Program-made: the position numbers and the translations under genes
Source of the DNA: Linnemannia hyalina
Lineage: Eukaryota; Mortierellomycota; Mortierellomycetes; Mortierellales; Mortierellaceae
Direction: 5' to 3'
NCBI GenBank assembly: GCA_019671135.1
Contig: JAHRHY010000013.1
Location: forward strand, 558,001 to 622,000
Length of the DNA stretch: 64,000 bases
Shown here: one piece after another, positions 9,614 to 19,517 of the stretch
How the letters are laid out: each line of letters starts with the position of its first letter
Numbering within the stretch: the stretch's first letter is position 1
The notes under the pieces: model-generated
Told to the model about the DNA's origin: nothing
The model's database searches: none
The model's input: only the letters and a program-made list of their open reading frames with translations

Positions 9614-11704
9614 CTACAACACTATCCCAATATCCGGTCGCTCATCCTGCAACCACTCAAGAGCCGTCGGCCCCCCTCCGTCACCATCACCCACCACCAC
9701 CTCCTCCTCGTCCTCCTCCACTTCCGGATCCTCAACCTGCATAAACTCAACCTGCGTCAACGCCGGCCACTGCTCAAGCATAAACTTCATCTCTTGCAAC
9801 CGAACCGTCCTCCGTGCCTCTACTGTGTCCAAAGCAACCGAACCCATAAGACTCTTCAGTTTCTTCCACCTCGAGAACAGGTGTAAAAACCCAGGTCGGC
9901 CAGTCTTGGGATCGCCCAGACTCAACATTCCTGGTAAGGTGTTCCTCTGGTAGGTTAGCCACGGCTGCATTCCGTTTTGCAAGTCATACTCGACGATATC
10001 CGTATCCAGTTGCGCCTTTAGCGATAGGTATTCTAATTGGGTGAGCTGTCCAAGTTGTTGGTAAAAGAGTTCCAGCAAACGGAATTGCTCCTCCTCCTTG
10101 GCGGTGAAAACAATCGGACCTTCCCGCTTATAATATGGCTTCCAGGCTCCCATCCCTGCCACGTCATCTCTATCGTCATTGCCGTCCTCAGATCCTGTAA
10201 TTGTCGCCTCTGTCGTTGTAATAGTTGAAGGAGGCGAAGGCTCACGAGTGTCCTGTAGGTTAACCACCAAAAAAAGTCGAACAATGTTGGTGCAAACCCA
10301 AGGCGCCGCAACCGCATCAACAAGGTCAATCCCGCAATGGCTTGGCGACTCGGCCTGGATCACTACAAACTCCTCCAGCGACCGACACTCGCACAAAATC
10401 GTCCGTAACGTGTTGCTCCTGACCTGCCAGCATGGCGAAAGCGTGATCGATCGAAGGGTTGTTGAATGGCGATGGAAGAGCCCACTAAGATCGTTCTGTA
10501 TAGTTTCCTGCTCAAGGTACTGGACGCAGTTGAGTTTCTGAAGCGAATGGGGCGCCATGGTCTCCAAGATCCCCAGACTCAGCGGTAGTCCCTGGCCAGC
10601 TTGATGACTGTCCTGGACAATACTCCGCAGATTCGGACAGTGTGATCCAATAAACTGAGTAATGGTCGCAATATCCAGTCCCGGGTTGGGTATCCTTGGG
10701 ATATGAAGCTCCTCTAATGCAGGACAGTGCCGAAAATGCGAAAGAAACTCCTGAGTTGTGGTTGTCATGACCCGCTGAACAAAAAACGACTTTAACTCTA
10801 GCAAGGGTTCCTGTCGTCGGGGAGGGGGTGGTGATAAGGCGGGCGGGCATGGGTCGGCAAGGGCGCTGTTGTTGTGGGACATCTCGATCCTCAAGCTCCG
10901 AAGTGAGGGAGGACAACTGAAAAATAGGGCCGTGCCAAGGAACCCCCACTCGTACCGAGGGAGTGAAAGGTGCAGCCTTAACCTCCGCAGCTTGTGCAGG
11001 CCATAGATGACGGTCGGCAATGTTTGGGTGTCCTCAAAGGATTCCAGATCGATGTGGCTCATATCAATTTCGACTAGATGGGGGCTTTGGTGTATCAGCC
11101 AGGTAGCCTGCAGAAGCGACCTTGACGTACTCTCGTAGCTGGGGAGGTAGGCGAGGTGGAGGCGATGGTGTATCGATCGAGTGAAGTTCATCTTGAAGTG
11201 CGTGAGGTTGCACATGGGCGGGAGAAGCACCAGGTCCATCTGAGGAGAGAGGATGTCCGGCAGCGGCGACCATTCCGGTATTGGTAACAGTCCTCGAATC
11301 GAAACAGGTCCGCGCGTGGTGTTGTAGCCCATTTCCCGTTCTCGCTCACGTTCCTGCTCCTTCTCCTTATCCCGCTCCTGCTGCTGAAAGGCAAAGGCAG
11401 AATGATATTGGTAGACTGCAAAAAGCAACCCCAAGTTGAGCGACCTGACATGCTGGACGTTCCTGGCCAAGGCAGCCAGGTAATCGCGAGATGCAATGCG
11501 TTCAAAACTGCATCTGTCAAGATTGTTAAGCACTACAGAATGGTAAACAGATGGCTCGCAGAAAGAGGACAGTCGCCGGCTGGTTAGCATCAGCCGGTGG
11601 AGGGATTTGTTGTCGAGGCATCCTGCGAGTTCTGCGACCAGTTCTGGGATGGCGAGAAATCTGTGGCAGGCCGAGGAGGAAGAGGAGGCGATGGCGGTTG
11701 ACAT
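9614..11704 (-). CDS. F-box/LRR protein, 696 aa (cluster member 2)
   Basis: Single exon from ATG at 11704 (MSTAIASSSSSACHRFLAIP) to a stop at 9614. An F-box-like segment occupies about residues 13-55 (IPELVAELAGCLDNKSLHRL, then LTSRRLSSFCEPSVYHSVVL). A Glu/Arg/Lys-rich coiled-coil-like insert lies near residues 110-130. Leucine-rich repeats follow (HLVEIDMSHIDL, LHKLRRLRLHLSL, CPPSLRSLRIEM, CPALEELHIPRI, CPNLRSIVQD, CRSLEEFVVI). The closing motif is LQEMKFMLEQWPALTQVEFM, followed by an acidic tail. The helix/strand periodicity with CP.L spacing fits the SCF-receptor LRR class. The short spacing to its neighbours (284 and 374 bases) and the same orientation suggest tandem duplication. Confidence 0.85.
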   Translation of the reverse strand: MSTAIASSSSSACHRFLAIPELVAELAGCLDNKSLHRLMLTSRRLSSFCEPSVYHSVVLNNLDRCSFERIASRDYLAALARNVQHVRSLNLGLLFAVYQYHSAFAFQQQERDKEKEQEREREREMGYNTTRGPVSIRGLLPIPEWSPLPDILSPQMDLVLLPPMCNLTHFKMNFTRSIHHRLHLAYLPSYESTSRSLLQATWLIHQSPHLVEIDMSHIDLESFEDTQTLPTVIYGLHKLRRLRLHLSLPRYEWGFLGTALFFSCPPSLRSLRIEMSHNNSALADPCPPALSPPPPRRQEPLLELKSFFVQRVMTTTTQEFLSHFRHCPALEELHIPRIPNPGLDIATITQFIGSHCPNLRSIVQDSHQAGQGLPLSLGILETMAPHSLQKLNCVQYLEQETIQNDLSGLFHRHSTTLRSITLSPCWQVRSNTLRTILCECRSLEEFVVIQAESPSHCGIDLVDAVAAPWVCTNIVRLFLVVNLQDTREPSPPSTITTTEATITGSEDGNDDRDDVAGMGAWKPYYKREGPIVFTAKEEEQFRLLELFYQQLGQLTQLEYLSLKAQLDTDIVEYDLQNGMQPWLTYQRNTLPGMLSLGDPKTGRPGFLHLFSRWKKLKSLMGSVALDTVEARRTVRLQEMKFMLEQWPALTQVEFMQVEDPEVEEDEEEVVVGDGDGGGPTALEWLQDERPDIGIVL

Positions 11705-12078
11705 GGGTATGTTTGGGATAAAAAAAGAGCGTCAAACGAGCACGGATGCAATTGGAACTCATCACTGAAACGAACAACCTAAACAGTCACTTTTTTTTTT
11801 TAGCTGTAAACGTCGTAGAAACAAGACTCAGGAGACCGAGTGCCACATCCTCAAGGTAAGTCGCTGCTCCATCAACCACTGTATATGTGGAGCGTGGCGG
11901 TTGGTATCGGTGTCCTGAGAGTGTCGACTGAGTGAAGTCGTGAGGAGGGAGCACAGGTTGGAAGTAAGGAAGAACAGTCCTTCGTTTTCTTACAATGTAA
12001 TTGGCCAATTGATCTGGACAAGTACACACACTGTTGACATCCTCTACTTTATTTTTCTTCCTGTGCGAAAGGAGAAAA

Positions 12079-13992
12079 CTAAAGACGGGAGGCAGATAAC
12101 TGCAGCGAAGGAAAATCCCTCTGATCCTGTAACCATCGGAAAGGCTCGCTGACCGGCTCATTCTCGAAAAAGAACTCTGCAACCTCCAACTGGGGCCAAA
12201 AATCATCAACCCAAACGATCTCACGCAAGCCCATAGTCTTCTCTGTCTCGTCTGCACGCACGTAGACCGATCCTCGGAGCTCCTTCAGCTTGGTTAATCC
12301 ACTCAACAGACCCAAATACCCTACTCGTCCGGTCCGCGTGTTGCCCAAGGAGAGCAATCCAGGGAACGACAGATGCTCGTAGGCTGTGTCGTCGAACGAT
12401 TCACCGAGAGCATTCACCATGTCCACGCGCAGATCGAGGTGTTCAAGCTCGTGCAAGGATCCAATCTGCTTGTAGAACTTTTCGAGATGTGCAAAGCGTT
12501 TCGTCTCGGCTTCTGTGAGGACACCAGGGCCCTTTCGCAAGTAGTAAGGTCGTTCTTTGGCGTCGGTGGGGCTAATCACAGGTATGCCGATAGTGAGTGA
12601 TAGGTGGCGGAACTTGTTGGAACCCCATGAAGCAGAGATTGCGTCCTCAAGGTGTAGAGCCGGTCCTCTGTGATGGTCAGACAAGGTGACTTGAAGGATC
12701 ACCAGATTCGGACACTCTGCCAGAATCACTGCAAGGGACCGACTGTTGACCCCAACACATGCATCAAAGATGACGGTCTCCAAGGTGATGGAGTGGCGCG
12801 CAAAGGATTTCCGTGCCACGGCGTCATTCAAGACGAAAGAAGACGAGTGGCAGTTGATCTCCCGGAGTCCGTGCTCTGGTATCGCAGACATGATTCGGAA
12901 CGGAAGCTGTTTTGTCTGGCCCTCGCCCTTCCATCCTCTGCAGCTGATCTGCCTTAGATGAGGACAAAGCTCTCCAACAATCTGCGCAACCAGCTCCGTG
13001 TCGTAACTTCCGCGAATGTTGGAAATGGTAAGCGTCTCGATGCTGGGACAATGGACAAAGAGTGCAACAATGTTCTGTGCGGTCGTGCTTTTATCCATCT
13101 CCCACAGCGCAAGCTCCTTCAAGTTGACCAACCTCTCCGTCCGTAGTGTTGGCGACTCCACGTTATTGTCGTCCTCGTCAATCCCGCCATTGAATCCATG
13201 GTTCTGGTCCGTGCAGTCTCGCTCATGGATGATGTTGGCAGTTGCTAGATGCTGGTCAGTGGCGATGTCCTGCATCTCGATCTGTATCTTTTGAATGGCG
13301 GTCGGGCAGCTGAAGAAAACGGCAAAGCCCAAGTGGCGCCACTGAGAAGCCTTTGCGACCAGAGTCAGACTGAACGTTCTGAGTCGGGAGAGTCCAGTGA
13401 GTGTCGTCATCAACAATCGCAGTCCTCGGTCGTCCATGACGGCAATCGACTTTAAATTGAGGTCAACGAGATTGGGGCTCCTCGCAGCAATCCAGCAGAC
13501 TTGGGCGAGGTTGGCACGAGAGTTGTTGATACTCGGCATGCGGTAGGGGCACATGGTGTTATCCTTCGACCGATCGAGAAACACCTCGAGCTGCTTCAAT
13601 TGTGTCATACAGGGCAGGGGGACCACATGAAACGTCGCACGATCGGGTAAGGGCAACCATGTAGGTCGGATTTCCGGTCCTGCATCAGGCAAGGCAATGT
13701 CGATAAACGCCACCATTGAGTTGAACAAGTACACCATCTCGGCCAGGCCCAGTTTGAGGAGACGGACATGACGGATGTTCCGGCAGAGGGCAAGTTTGGA
13801 GTCAGCAGATCGTAAGAGTCTCTTGCCCCTGGAGTAGTAGGTCATGTTGATAGTCCGATAGAGTGATGGCTGCCATTGTGCTTGCATGTGTCGACTTGTT
13901 TGCGTAAGCCTGGATATGTCTTGGACGCGCAGCAGGGGTGCGAGAGTGTCGACGAGGTCCTGCATTGTAAAGAAGCGTTTTGCTGCTGCCAT
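12079..13992 (-). CDS. F-box/LRR protein, 637 aa (cluster member 3)
   Basis: The open frame runs up to 14412, but the ATG at 13992 (MAAAKRFFTMQDLVDTLAPL) starts right at the F-box-like segment and aligns with the N-termini of its neighbours, so I take it as the start. After the F-box (SRLTQTSRHMQAQWQPSLYR) come leucine-rich repeats (MTQLKQLEVFLD, SPNLVDLNLKSI, LSRLRTFSLTL, CPSIETLTISNI, CPHLRQISCRG, CPNLVILQVTL, LHELEHLDLRV). The closing motif is LREIVWVDDFWPQLEVAEFF. It resembles cluster member 2 throughout, including the order GLLSLGNTRTGR.GYL.LL before the last repeat, which in member 2 reads MLSLGDPKTGRPGFLHLF. This supports a recent common ancestor. Function as an SCF receptor is inferred from family. 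Confidence 0.85.
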   Translation of the reverse strand: MAAAKRFFTMQDLVDTLAPLLRVQDISRLTQTSRHMQAQWQPSLYRTINMTYYSRGKRLLRSADSKLALCRNIRHVRLLKLGLAEMVYLFNSMVAFIDIALPDAGPEIRPTWLPLPDRATFHVVPLPCMTQLKQLEVFLDRSKDNTMCPYRMPSINNSRANLAQVCWIAARSPNLVDLNLKSIAVMDDRGLRLLMTTLTGLSRLRTFSLTLVAKASQWRHLGFAVFFSCPTAIQKIQIEMQDIATDQHLATANIIHERDCTDQNHGFNGGIDEDDNNVESPTLRTERLVNLKELALWEMDKSTTAQNIVALFVHCPSIETLTISNIRGSYDTELVAQIVGELCPHLRQISCRGWKGEGQTKQLPFRIMSAIPEHGLREINCHSSSFVLNDAVARKSFARHSITLETVIFDACVGVNSRSLAVILAECPNLVILQVTLSDHHRGPALHLEDAISASWGSNKFRHLSLTIGIPVISPTDAKERPYYLRKGPGVLTEAETKRFAHLEKFYKQIGSLHELEHLDLRVDMVNALGESFDDTAYEHLSFPGLLSLGNTRTGRVGYLGLLSGLTKLKELRGSVYVRADETEKTMGLREIVWVDDFWPQLEVAEFFFENEPVSEPFRWLQDQRDFPSLQLSASRL

Positions 13993-14240
13993 GATGAAGA
14001 GGTGTGAATGAAGTGATGGGGGTGGTTTTTGAGGATGAATGAAAAGTGAGGAACGAATGAAAGAAAAGAAGAACTGTGAATGATTAACACCATTTATTTT
14101 TCCTTTTTGCTTCCATGCTTCCATGTTCTGTGTTTCTGTGCTCCTGTTCTTCTGGGCGAGGATGTCTGTATTTTTTGGGTTTATTTTGTGCTCAGCCAAA
14201 ATCTGGCTGATCAGTGTCAAGGCGCGTCCCTTCAAACGCA

Positions 14241-14273
14241 TAATAATAGTAATAATAATAATTATTATTATAT
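14241..14273. repeat. AAT/ATT microsatellite with internal inversion
   Basis: A run of AAT triplets turns into ATT triplets, so the tract is self-complementary around its centre and could extrude a hairpin. It lies in the 5' flank of the minus-strand F-box gene that starts at 13992. Confidence 0.7.
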
Positions 14274-14477
14274 TGTGGTCCAAGGGGAAGGAAAGTGCGC
14301 ACCTATGAATAGACAAACAACACAGACAACACGGAGACAGGACACCTTCCCTATGAAACTGCATCGCTCCCCTAATATTTTTCAACCTAACTTGTCCTAC
14401 AACACAGGCCACTCCCCAATTGGCAGCTTGGCTTTGCCATGGGCGGTGAATCGTCAGCCCCAGCGTCCCTGTCGTAT

Positions 14478-15021
14478 TTACATGTCAGAGTCGACAGATT
14501 TCTCTTGAGCCATCTCGCCTTCCACGATAGGGTAGTGTCGCTCCCAACGTGCCTTTCGGAGGGCTCGACCCGGCTTGTCATCTCGGATCATGTCATCGAG
14601 GTCAGGATGCTTGGGTGTGGCACGATCCTGGTTTGTCGTTGTGTGGGTATCCCCCTGATGATTGCTGGCAGTGTTGTTGTAGTTGCAAATGCTGTGGTTG
14701 TTTGCTGCTTCTGCTGCTGCTGGCAGAGGCATCTTGTGCCTGCCGATCGGAGGTGGTGATGGTGTTGTTGTTGACCGAGTAACCCTCTGCTTGGAACTTC
14801 TTGGTTTGATGATCGAGAGTGGATTGGTCGTCGGTCGCATCATCGAGCAATGTTTCTTGGCGCCGCGCTCGAGGGTGCTGCTCGCACTGAGGTTGCAATT
14901 GTTGTTGTTGAATGGTAGCTTGCTCCAAGCCCATGCGTGCGAGAAATTGAGTAAAGGCGAGGTTTAAGTGGTGTTCATGGTCGATGGCTCGTTGACCTCC
15001 CAGGAGGGCAGGGAGGACACT
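14478..15021 (-). CDS. small Gln/Asn-rich protein, model incomplete
   Basis: An exon-like start after the acceptor TTTTTTACAG gives an open frame from 15021 with non-random sequence: SVLPALLGGQRAIDHEHHLN, then LAFTQFLARMGLEQATIQQQ. This frame continues as low-complexity Gln/Ser sequence. A second frame, one base out of phase, carries a charged ending with normal composition (DLDDMIRDDKPGRALRKARW, then ERHYPIVEGEMAQE) and stops at 14478. Either a short intron or a frameshift joins the two near 14700-14820; I could not place it. The first exon with the initiator is not found, and an in-frame ATG (MGLEQ) at 14934 is an alternative start. I recognise no family. It lies between F-box cluster members 3 and 4, in the same orientation. 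Confidence 0.35.
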
Positions 15022-15779
15022 CTGTAAAAAATATCATCCCAATTGACGTCCAATGTGACAAGGAGAAGACGTCAACTTTAAAATATATACAACCGGAAGA
15101 TTCGTATCCGGCAGAGGTATCGAGAGCGATACCGGCTGTAGAGAAAGAGGAGAGTCAGCTGATCGAGAGAGTGACCCACAAACAGGCGAGGTAGAACTTA
15201 GAAGCGACTGAGAGTCGAGTTTGAGTTCGAGAGAGAGCCGCAATATTTTTTTAAGCACGAAAAGCAAGTAGAGCCAAATAAGTAGAACTGAGAGAGACAG
15301 GCAAGCAAAGCAAAGGACAGACTTCCAGAAGTGTTAGCCAGTGTTGTTGGTTATTCTTCTGCTTTTTGTTTCGTTGTGTGTTTATGTCAGTGAAAACAGG
15401 AAGGTGCATGTGAAGGTAAGGAAGGAAGGGAGTGAGTGAGTGCATGAATGCAAGAGCAGTTGGTGGCACATGTAAGACGACACAGGAAGAGGAAGAAAGG
15501 AAAACAGACTGTGGAGTCTGGTTTGTTTTTGTTGAAAGGGCCGTTTCATTTATTCATGGTTTTTTAGTCACGTGCAGTTAATCTGATTTACGGTTAACTT
15601 TCTTTTTGAAGTTCTAACTTCTAACTTCTAACTTCTAAGTTTCTAACAAACACAACTTCTTCCGCTCCCTCTTCTTCCCATCGGAGCATACGAAGCATGA
15701 TTGCACTGTTTGTCCTAATTCCTGCCTTGTGCCGTTTATTGTGCAAACTGCTGAATGCAAATAAAACATGTGTTTTTAT

Positions 15780-17531
15780 TCAGCATCTTTCTGTAGCATG
15801 GATGCAAAGGCCAGGCAATTCCTTCAAAAGATATTCAACAGGAGGGGACAAATCGACAAAACGCTCACTCTCCCTGTAGAGTTCCAGGACTTTGAGTCGA
15901 GGCCAATGCTTGACTATAAACTCGGCATCCTCTTGGGTGATATTATAGGACGCCGGCGTATATTGAATGAGAAACGATCCTCGAACGGCCAGCAAGTTCT
16001 TGAGCCCAGCCAACAACCCAAGGCAACCCCATCGTTCACCACCTACCTCACTGTCGCCCAACGATAGCATGCCCAACAACGAAAAGCGAGGGCCAAGGTC
16101 ATTTTCATAGTCATCATACGCACCATCCTCATCAGACGGAACCCACAGATCCAACACCTCCAATGACTCTATAGCTCCCAGTTGCCGACAAAGGTTCTCC
16201 AAGTTTTTTCTCCTGTCACTTTCGTATTCCTCCTCTTCGTCTATTTCTCCTGGCTCGGTGTTGATGATCAGTTGAAGCTCCCGGAGTCTGGTCACCACCC
16301 ATTTCTTCTCCACTAATTGCTCGATATCAACCTCCACGCTCCTCGTGTTCTCAAAAGGGTTCACCTTGAGTACTTCCAACGCCGGATACTGGAGCAGGAG
16401 CGAGGTAATCGTGCTGGATTCGATCCGCGTACAGTCATCGAGTTCGACCCACTTTAGCGATCGTTTGTGCCTCCGCAGCTCCTGATCAAGGGTCGGATAT
16501 TTTTCCGCGTACTGAAGAATGTAAACCAACTCGAGCGTGTCGGGTCGCATCGCGTTGGCGACTATGGATATTGCTGTGCAGTCATTCATGTGGCCGTGTT
16601 CAAGGTCGTGCTGTGTCAGACTATGGAGGTGTGGAAGGCAATTGGTAACCATCCTTTTGAGACGTTCGATTTGTTGGGGTCCACCGAGAGGCGGAACGTC
16701 CATTGATCGAAGGTTGGGGCAGCTCTCTAAGATTGAGCAAATAGTGTCGCTCAGGTCGTCGACGTCGTCATGCATGAACCTCCATTGCGTCAAGTTGCTG
16801 AGAGATCGAACTTGTCGTCCTGGTCCTGGTATCGCCAATGACGACTTTAGTGTCTTGATACTATTGCTATCCGGAGTCGTAGTTGTGCTGAATGTAGTTG
16901 CCCGTGAAGCGATGTGGTTGTAAAGTATCTTGAACTCGAGGGATTTGAGAGACGGAGGACAGCTGTTGAAAATGTACGATGGTATCTGTGAGAAGAGACG
17001 GGCGTTGGCATATGTCGCAATCAATAAGGACTCGAGAGTGTCGAGTCCGAAGATGACTCTTGCCAGAAGGTGCAGCGTGAGGTCGTTGTTGATGCAAATC
17101 TGCACCAAGTCCAGTTGCGTGAGGCGGGGACTGAGGCGCAGGACTTGGTAGAGCTGGGCAGGGAATTCACCACCTTGACAAAGTGCCTCCAGCGCCTCTT
17201 CCGAGGGGATATAGGTAGGGATCTGCTTTTTGAACTTTATGGAAGGGTTCTTTGACTGGAGGGCTTTAGTGACAATGTCGCTGTAGCGGCCACAGGCCGT
17301 CAGTCCCGTCGTAAGATAGGAGATGGTCATCGCGTTCCTTGCTAGGGCTTGCAGGGTCTCTGGAGTCCTGAAGGTGGGTAGGGGGACAACTCGGTGGAAG
17401 AGCGGGAGTAGGATGGAGTGCATCAGGTGGGAGGTTTTCATGAATGCCGAGAGATCGTGTCGCTCCAGGTAGATGCCGATTAGAGGGATCAACTCTGGCA
17501 GGTCGAAGAATCGGGCTGTGGCAGACTTCAT
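15780..17531 (-). CDS. F-box/LRR protein, 583 aa (cluster member 4)
   Basis: Single exon, ATG at 17531 (MKSATARFFDLPELIPLIGI). The F-box-like segment covers about residues 8-50 (LERHDLSAFMKTSHLMHSIL). Leucine-rich repeats follow (SPRLTQLDLVQI, LDTLESLLIAT, CPPSLKSLEFKI, CPNLRSMDVPPL, LPHLHSLTQ, YPALEVLKVNPF, IESLEVLDLWV). Near the end are MLSLGDSEVGGERWGCLGLL and the closing motif DAEFIVKHWPRLKVLELY. All of these correspond to segments of members 2 and 3. It is the shortest and least interrupted of the cluster. An SCF receptor role is inferred. Its 5' end faces the large NACHT-WD40 gene, with a 2 kb gap between. Confidence 0.85.
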   Translation of the reverse strand: MKSATARFFDLPELIPLIGIYLERHDLSAFMKTSHLMHSILLPLFHRVVPLPTFRTPETLQALARNAMTISYLTTGLTACGRYSDIVTKALQSKNPSIKFKKQIPTYIPSEEALEALCQGGEFPAQLYQVLRLSPRLTQLDLVQICINNDLTLHLLARVIFGLDTLESLLIATYANARLFSQIPSYIFNSCPPSLKSLEFKILYNHIASRATTFSTTTTPDSNSIKTLKSSLAIPGPGRQVRSLSNLTQWRFMHDDVDDLSDTICSILESCPNLRSMDVPPLGGPQQIERLKRMVTNCLPHLHSLTQHDLEHGHMNDCTAISIVANAMRPDTLELVYILQYAEKYPTLDQELRRHKRSLKWVELDDCTRIESSTITSLLLQYPALEVLKVNPFENTRSVEVDIEQLVEKKWVVTRLRELQLIINTEPGEIDEEEEYESDRRKNLENLCRQLGAIESLEVLDLWVPSDEDGAYDDYENDLGPRFSLLGMLSLGDSEVGGERWGCLGLLAGLKNLLAVRGSFLIQYTPASYNITQEDAEFIVKHWPRLKVLELYRESERFVDLSPPVEYLLKELPGLCIHATERC

Positions 17532-19517
17532 GGTAGTGGGTTGAGGAAGGATGGAAAGGAAAAGAAAAGAAAAGGTAAGAAGTAAGCGTGGGAAAGGTAA
17601 AGAATCTCTTTGTTGATGTGGAGTTCTGTTGAAAGTGTAATGTGATCAATCATTTTCTGAACACTCTGCTTTCTAATTTATCAGGTGACCATTCTACGAT
17701 AATTCACACTTTATCTCTGATCATCTTTTTTATTCCGAAACGTGAAGCCGTAGTTCTGGCGACACAAACCCAAAGTGGCGGGAGTGAAGGTGGAAAAGGT
17801 TAGTGGAAAGACAAAAGAATAAAGCGGAGGAAGAGGCACTAGCGTGGTTGATCCTTTGTTGGTCACGACCAACGGAGTGACGTTGTCCGCGATAGAAAGA
17901 ACAAAGCTCCAAAAATGCACCACTGAAGAGCCAAGAGATCAGGCGACGACGTTGTCTGTTTCGGCAACGAATGTGTGAATGAACGTCCACAACAGAATGA
18001 CTCAAAAATGAAACAACGCGTTGTACTCGGCATGCTTACATCGCCTTGCCGAAGATAAATGCCTATTCTGGGTGTAGATGACCCCAGGTTGGCCGTTGTG
18101 TCGAAAGGCGGCGCAGGGACAGTTGAACATGACAACTTCTGATTTGTCAAAGACGTTTTGCTCCGGCCTTGTTGAGTGTCTCTTCATATGTCGATTTCGC
18201 GAAGGAACAAGCAGTAAAGGTAAGGTTGGCACATCATCAGCAACAGCGATGCGCCTTCTTGAGCACTATTGACTCAGCCAATTGTAGAATTCATTTTGAA
18301 AAGGCGGTACATTCTATGCAAACGGAGAGTTAAAGGCTGAAATCAAAAAAGGGAGACAGAGAAAGGAATGGAGAGGGATGGGACAGACGGGAAAAAGACC
18401 ATGGGACACTAAGACAATGGAAGACAAAGGGACAAAGGAAAAAAGAAAAAGGGCCTCGTCTGTCCATGGTCAAAGCAGTAGCACCCCATCCATCCTTCAT
18501 GCACACAGCCGAGGAAGTCAACAAAAGAGGGGCACACGAACATATACATAAACAATCTCCTCGACCCTTATTCCCGTTTTGCTTTCTTATTCTTCAAGTT
18601 CACTTTCGCCCTCATTTTATTTTCTCTCTTTTCCTCTCACCTACCCCGACTTCACCCACGTACTCGCTTTTTCATTTGTTCCTCTGTTATCAGAACTATT
18701 CGTCTCTTCCTCGTCCGCACTCTTTCTTGTCGACCACGCTCATTCCATTCAACTACGCCTATTCCGCTGTTTTGTATCACCTTTCCCAACGAGTTCCACA
18801 GCATCTAACTTCACGACGCGGTACGCGAAAAAAAAAAAAAAAAAAAAAAAAAACGCGGTCTGTTCCTTTTGACGACCCTGTTCAATGAAGAATTTGGTCG
18901 CTGACTTCATCTGGTACTTCGCATAGATATATACCTTCACAACACACTCCAAGCACATATTGCTTCGCTTCAACCTTTGAAGTCATCCATCGTCCACCTG
19001 CGCAGTACAGCACATCACAGGTATGAAATCTGTTTGTGTGTGTTTGTTCACAGCTAAATTGCAATTTTTTTCATAAGCATGGACCACTTTCTAACTGTGG
19101 TGTGATCGATGTACAACAACAGCAGCAGCAAAAAACAAACATAGACACCATCCTCGGCCAAATCTCCTCCAATTGTTGATCACAAGAGCAAAGTAGCCTC
19201 GAGATCAAGAATATATACATACCCCTTCGCACGAGTATGTATTTTTACTGTATTGATAAAAGAAAAATATACCTTTCATGCATGCAAAAACGGGAAGGTG
19301 CTAACCGACGGCCTTTGGATGTTCTCATCCCTGCTAGATTCTCCTGCTTTTTAGTGTCCTTGCACATCTCACTTCAAGAAGCACACGATTATCCCCCTTC
19401 CCAGCCCTCGAGGTACGGCCAGTAGCCCTATTGACGCTCTCCGATCCAATGTGCTCGCTCATTATACCACATCATTAACGATCAACCAATATTACTTGAC
19501 AAATAGAGCACATAGCC
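17532..19517. other. 2 kb gap without a supported gene
   Basis: This lies between the divergent F-box member 4 and the NACHT-WD40 gene. It holds C/T-rich promoter-like sequence (about 18550-18770), a 26-A run, and a TATATA match near 19211-19216. Open frames of 60-140 codons on both strands lack credible protein composition. I see no RNA gene. Confidence 0.4.
18828..18853. repeat. run of 26 A flanked by CGCG
   Basis: An uninterrupted poly-A run sits between CGCG on the left and CGCG on the right. It may be a simple slippage tract; a retroposed 3' tail is possible, but no adjoining element is recognised. Confidence 0.7.

Noticed and set aside
18002..18232. 76-codon minus-strand frame with FNCPCAAFRHNGQPGVIYTQ
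   Set aside because: Protein-like at first sight, but isolated, short and without a family match I can name.
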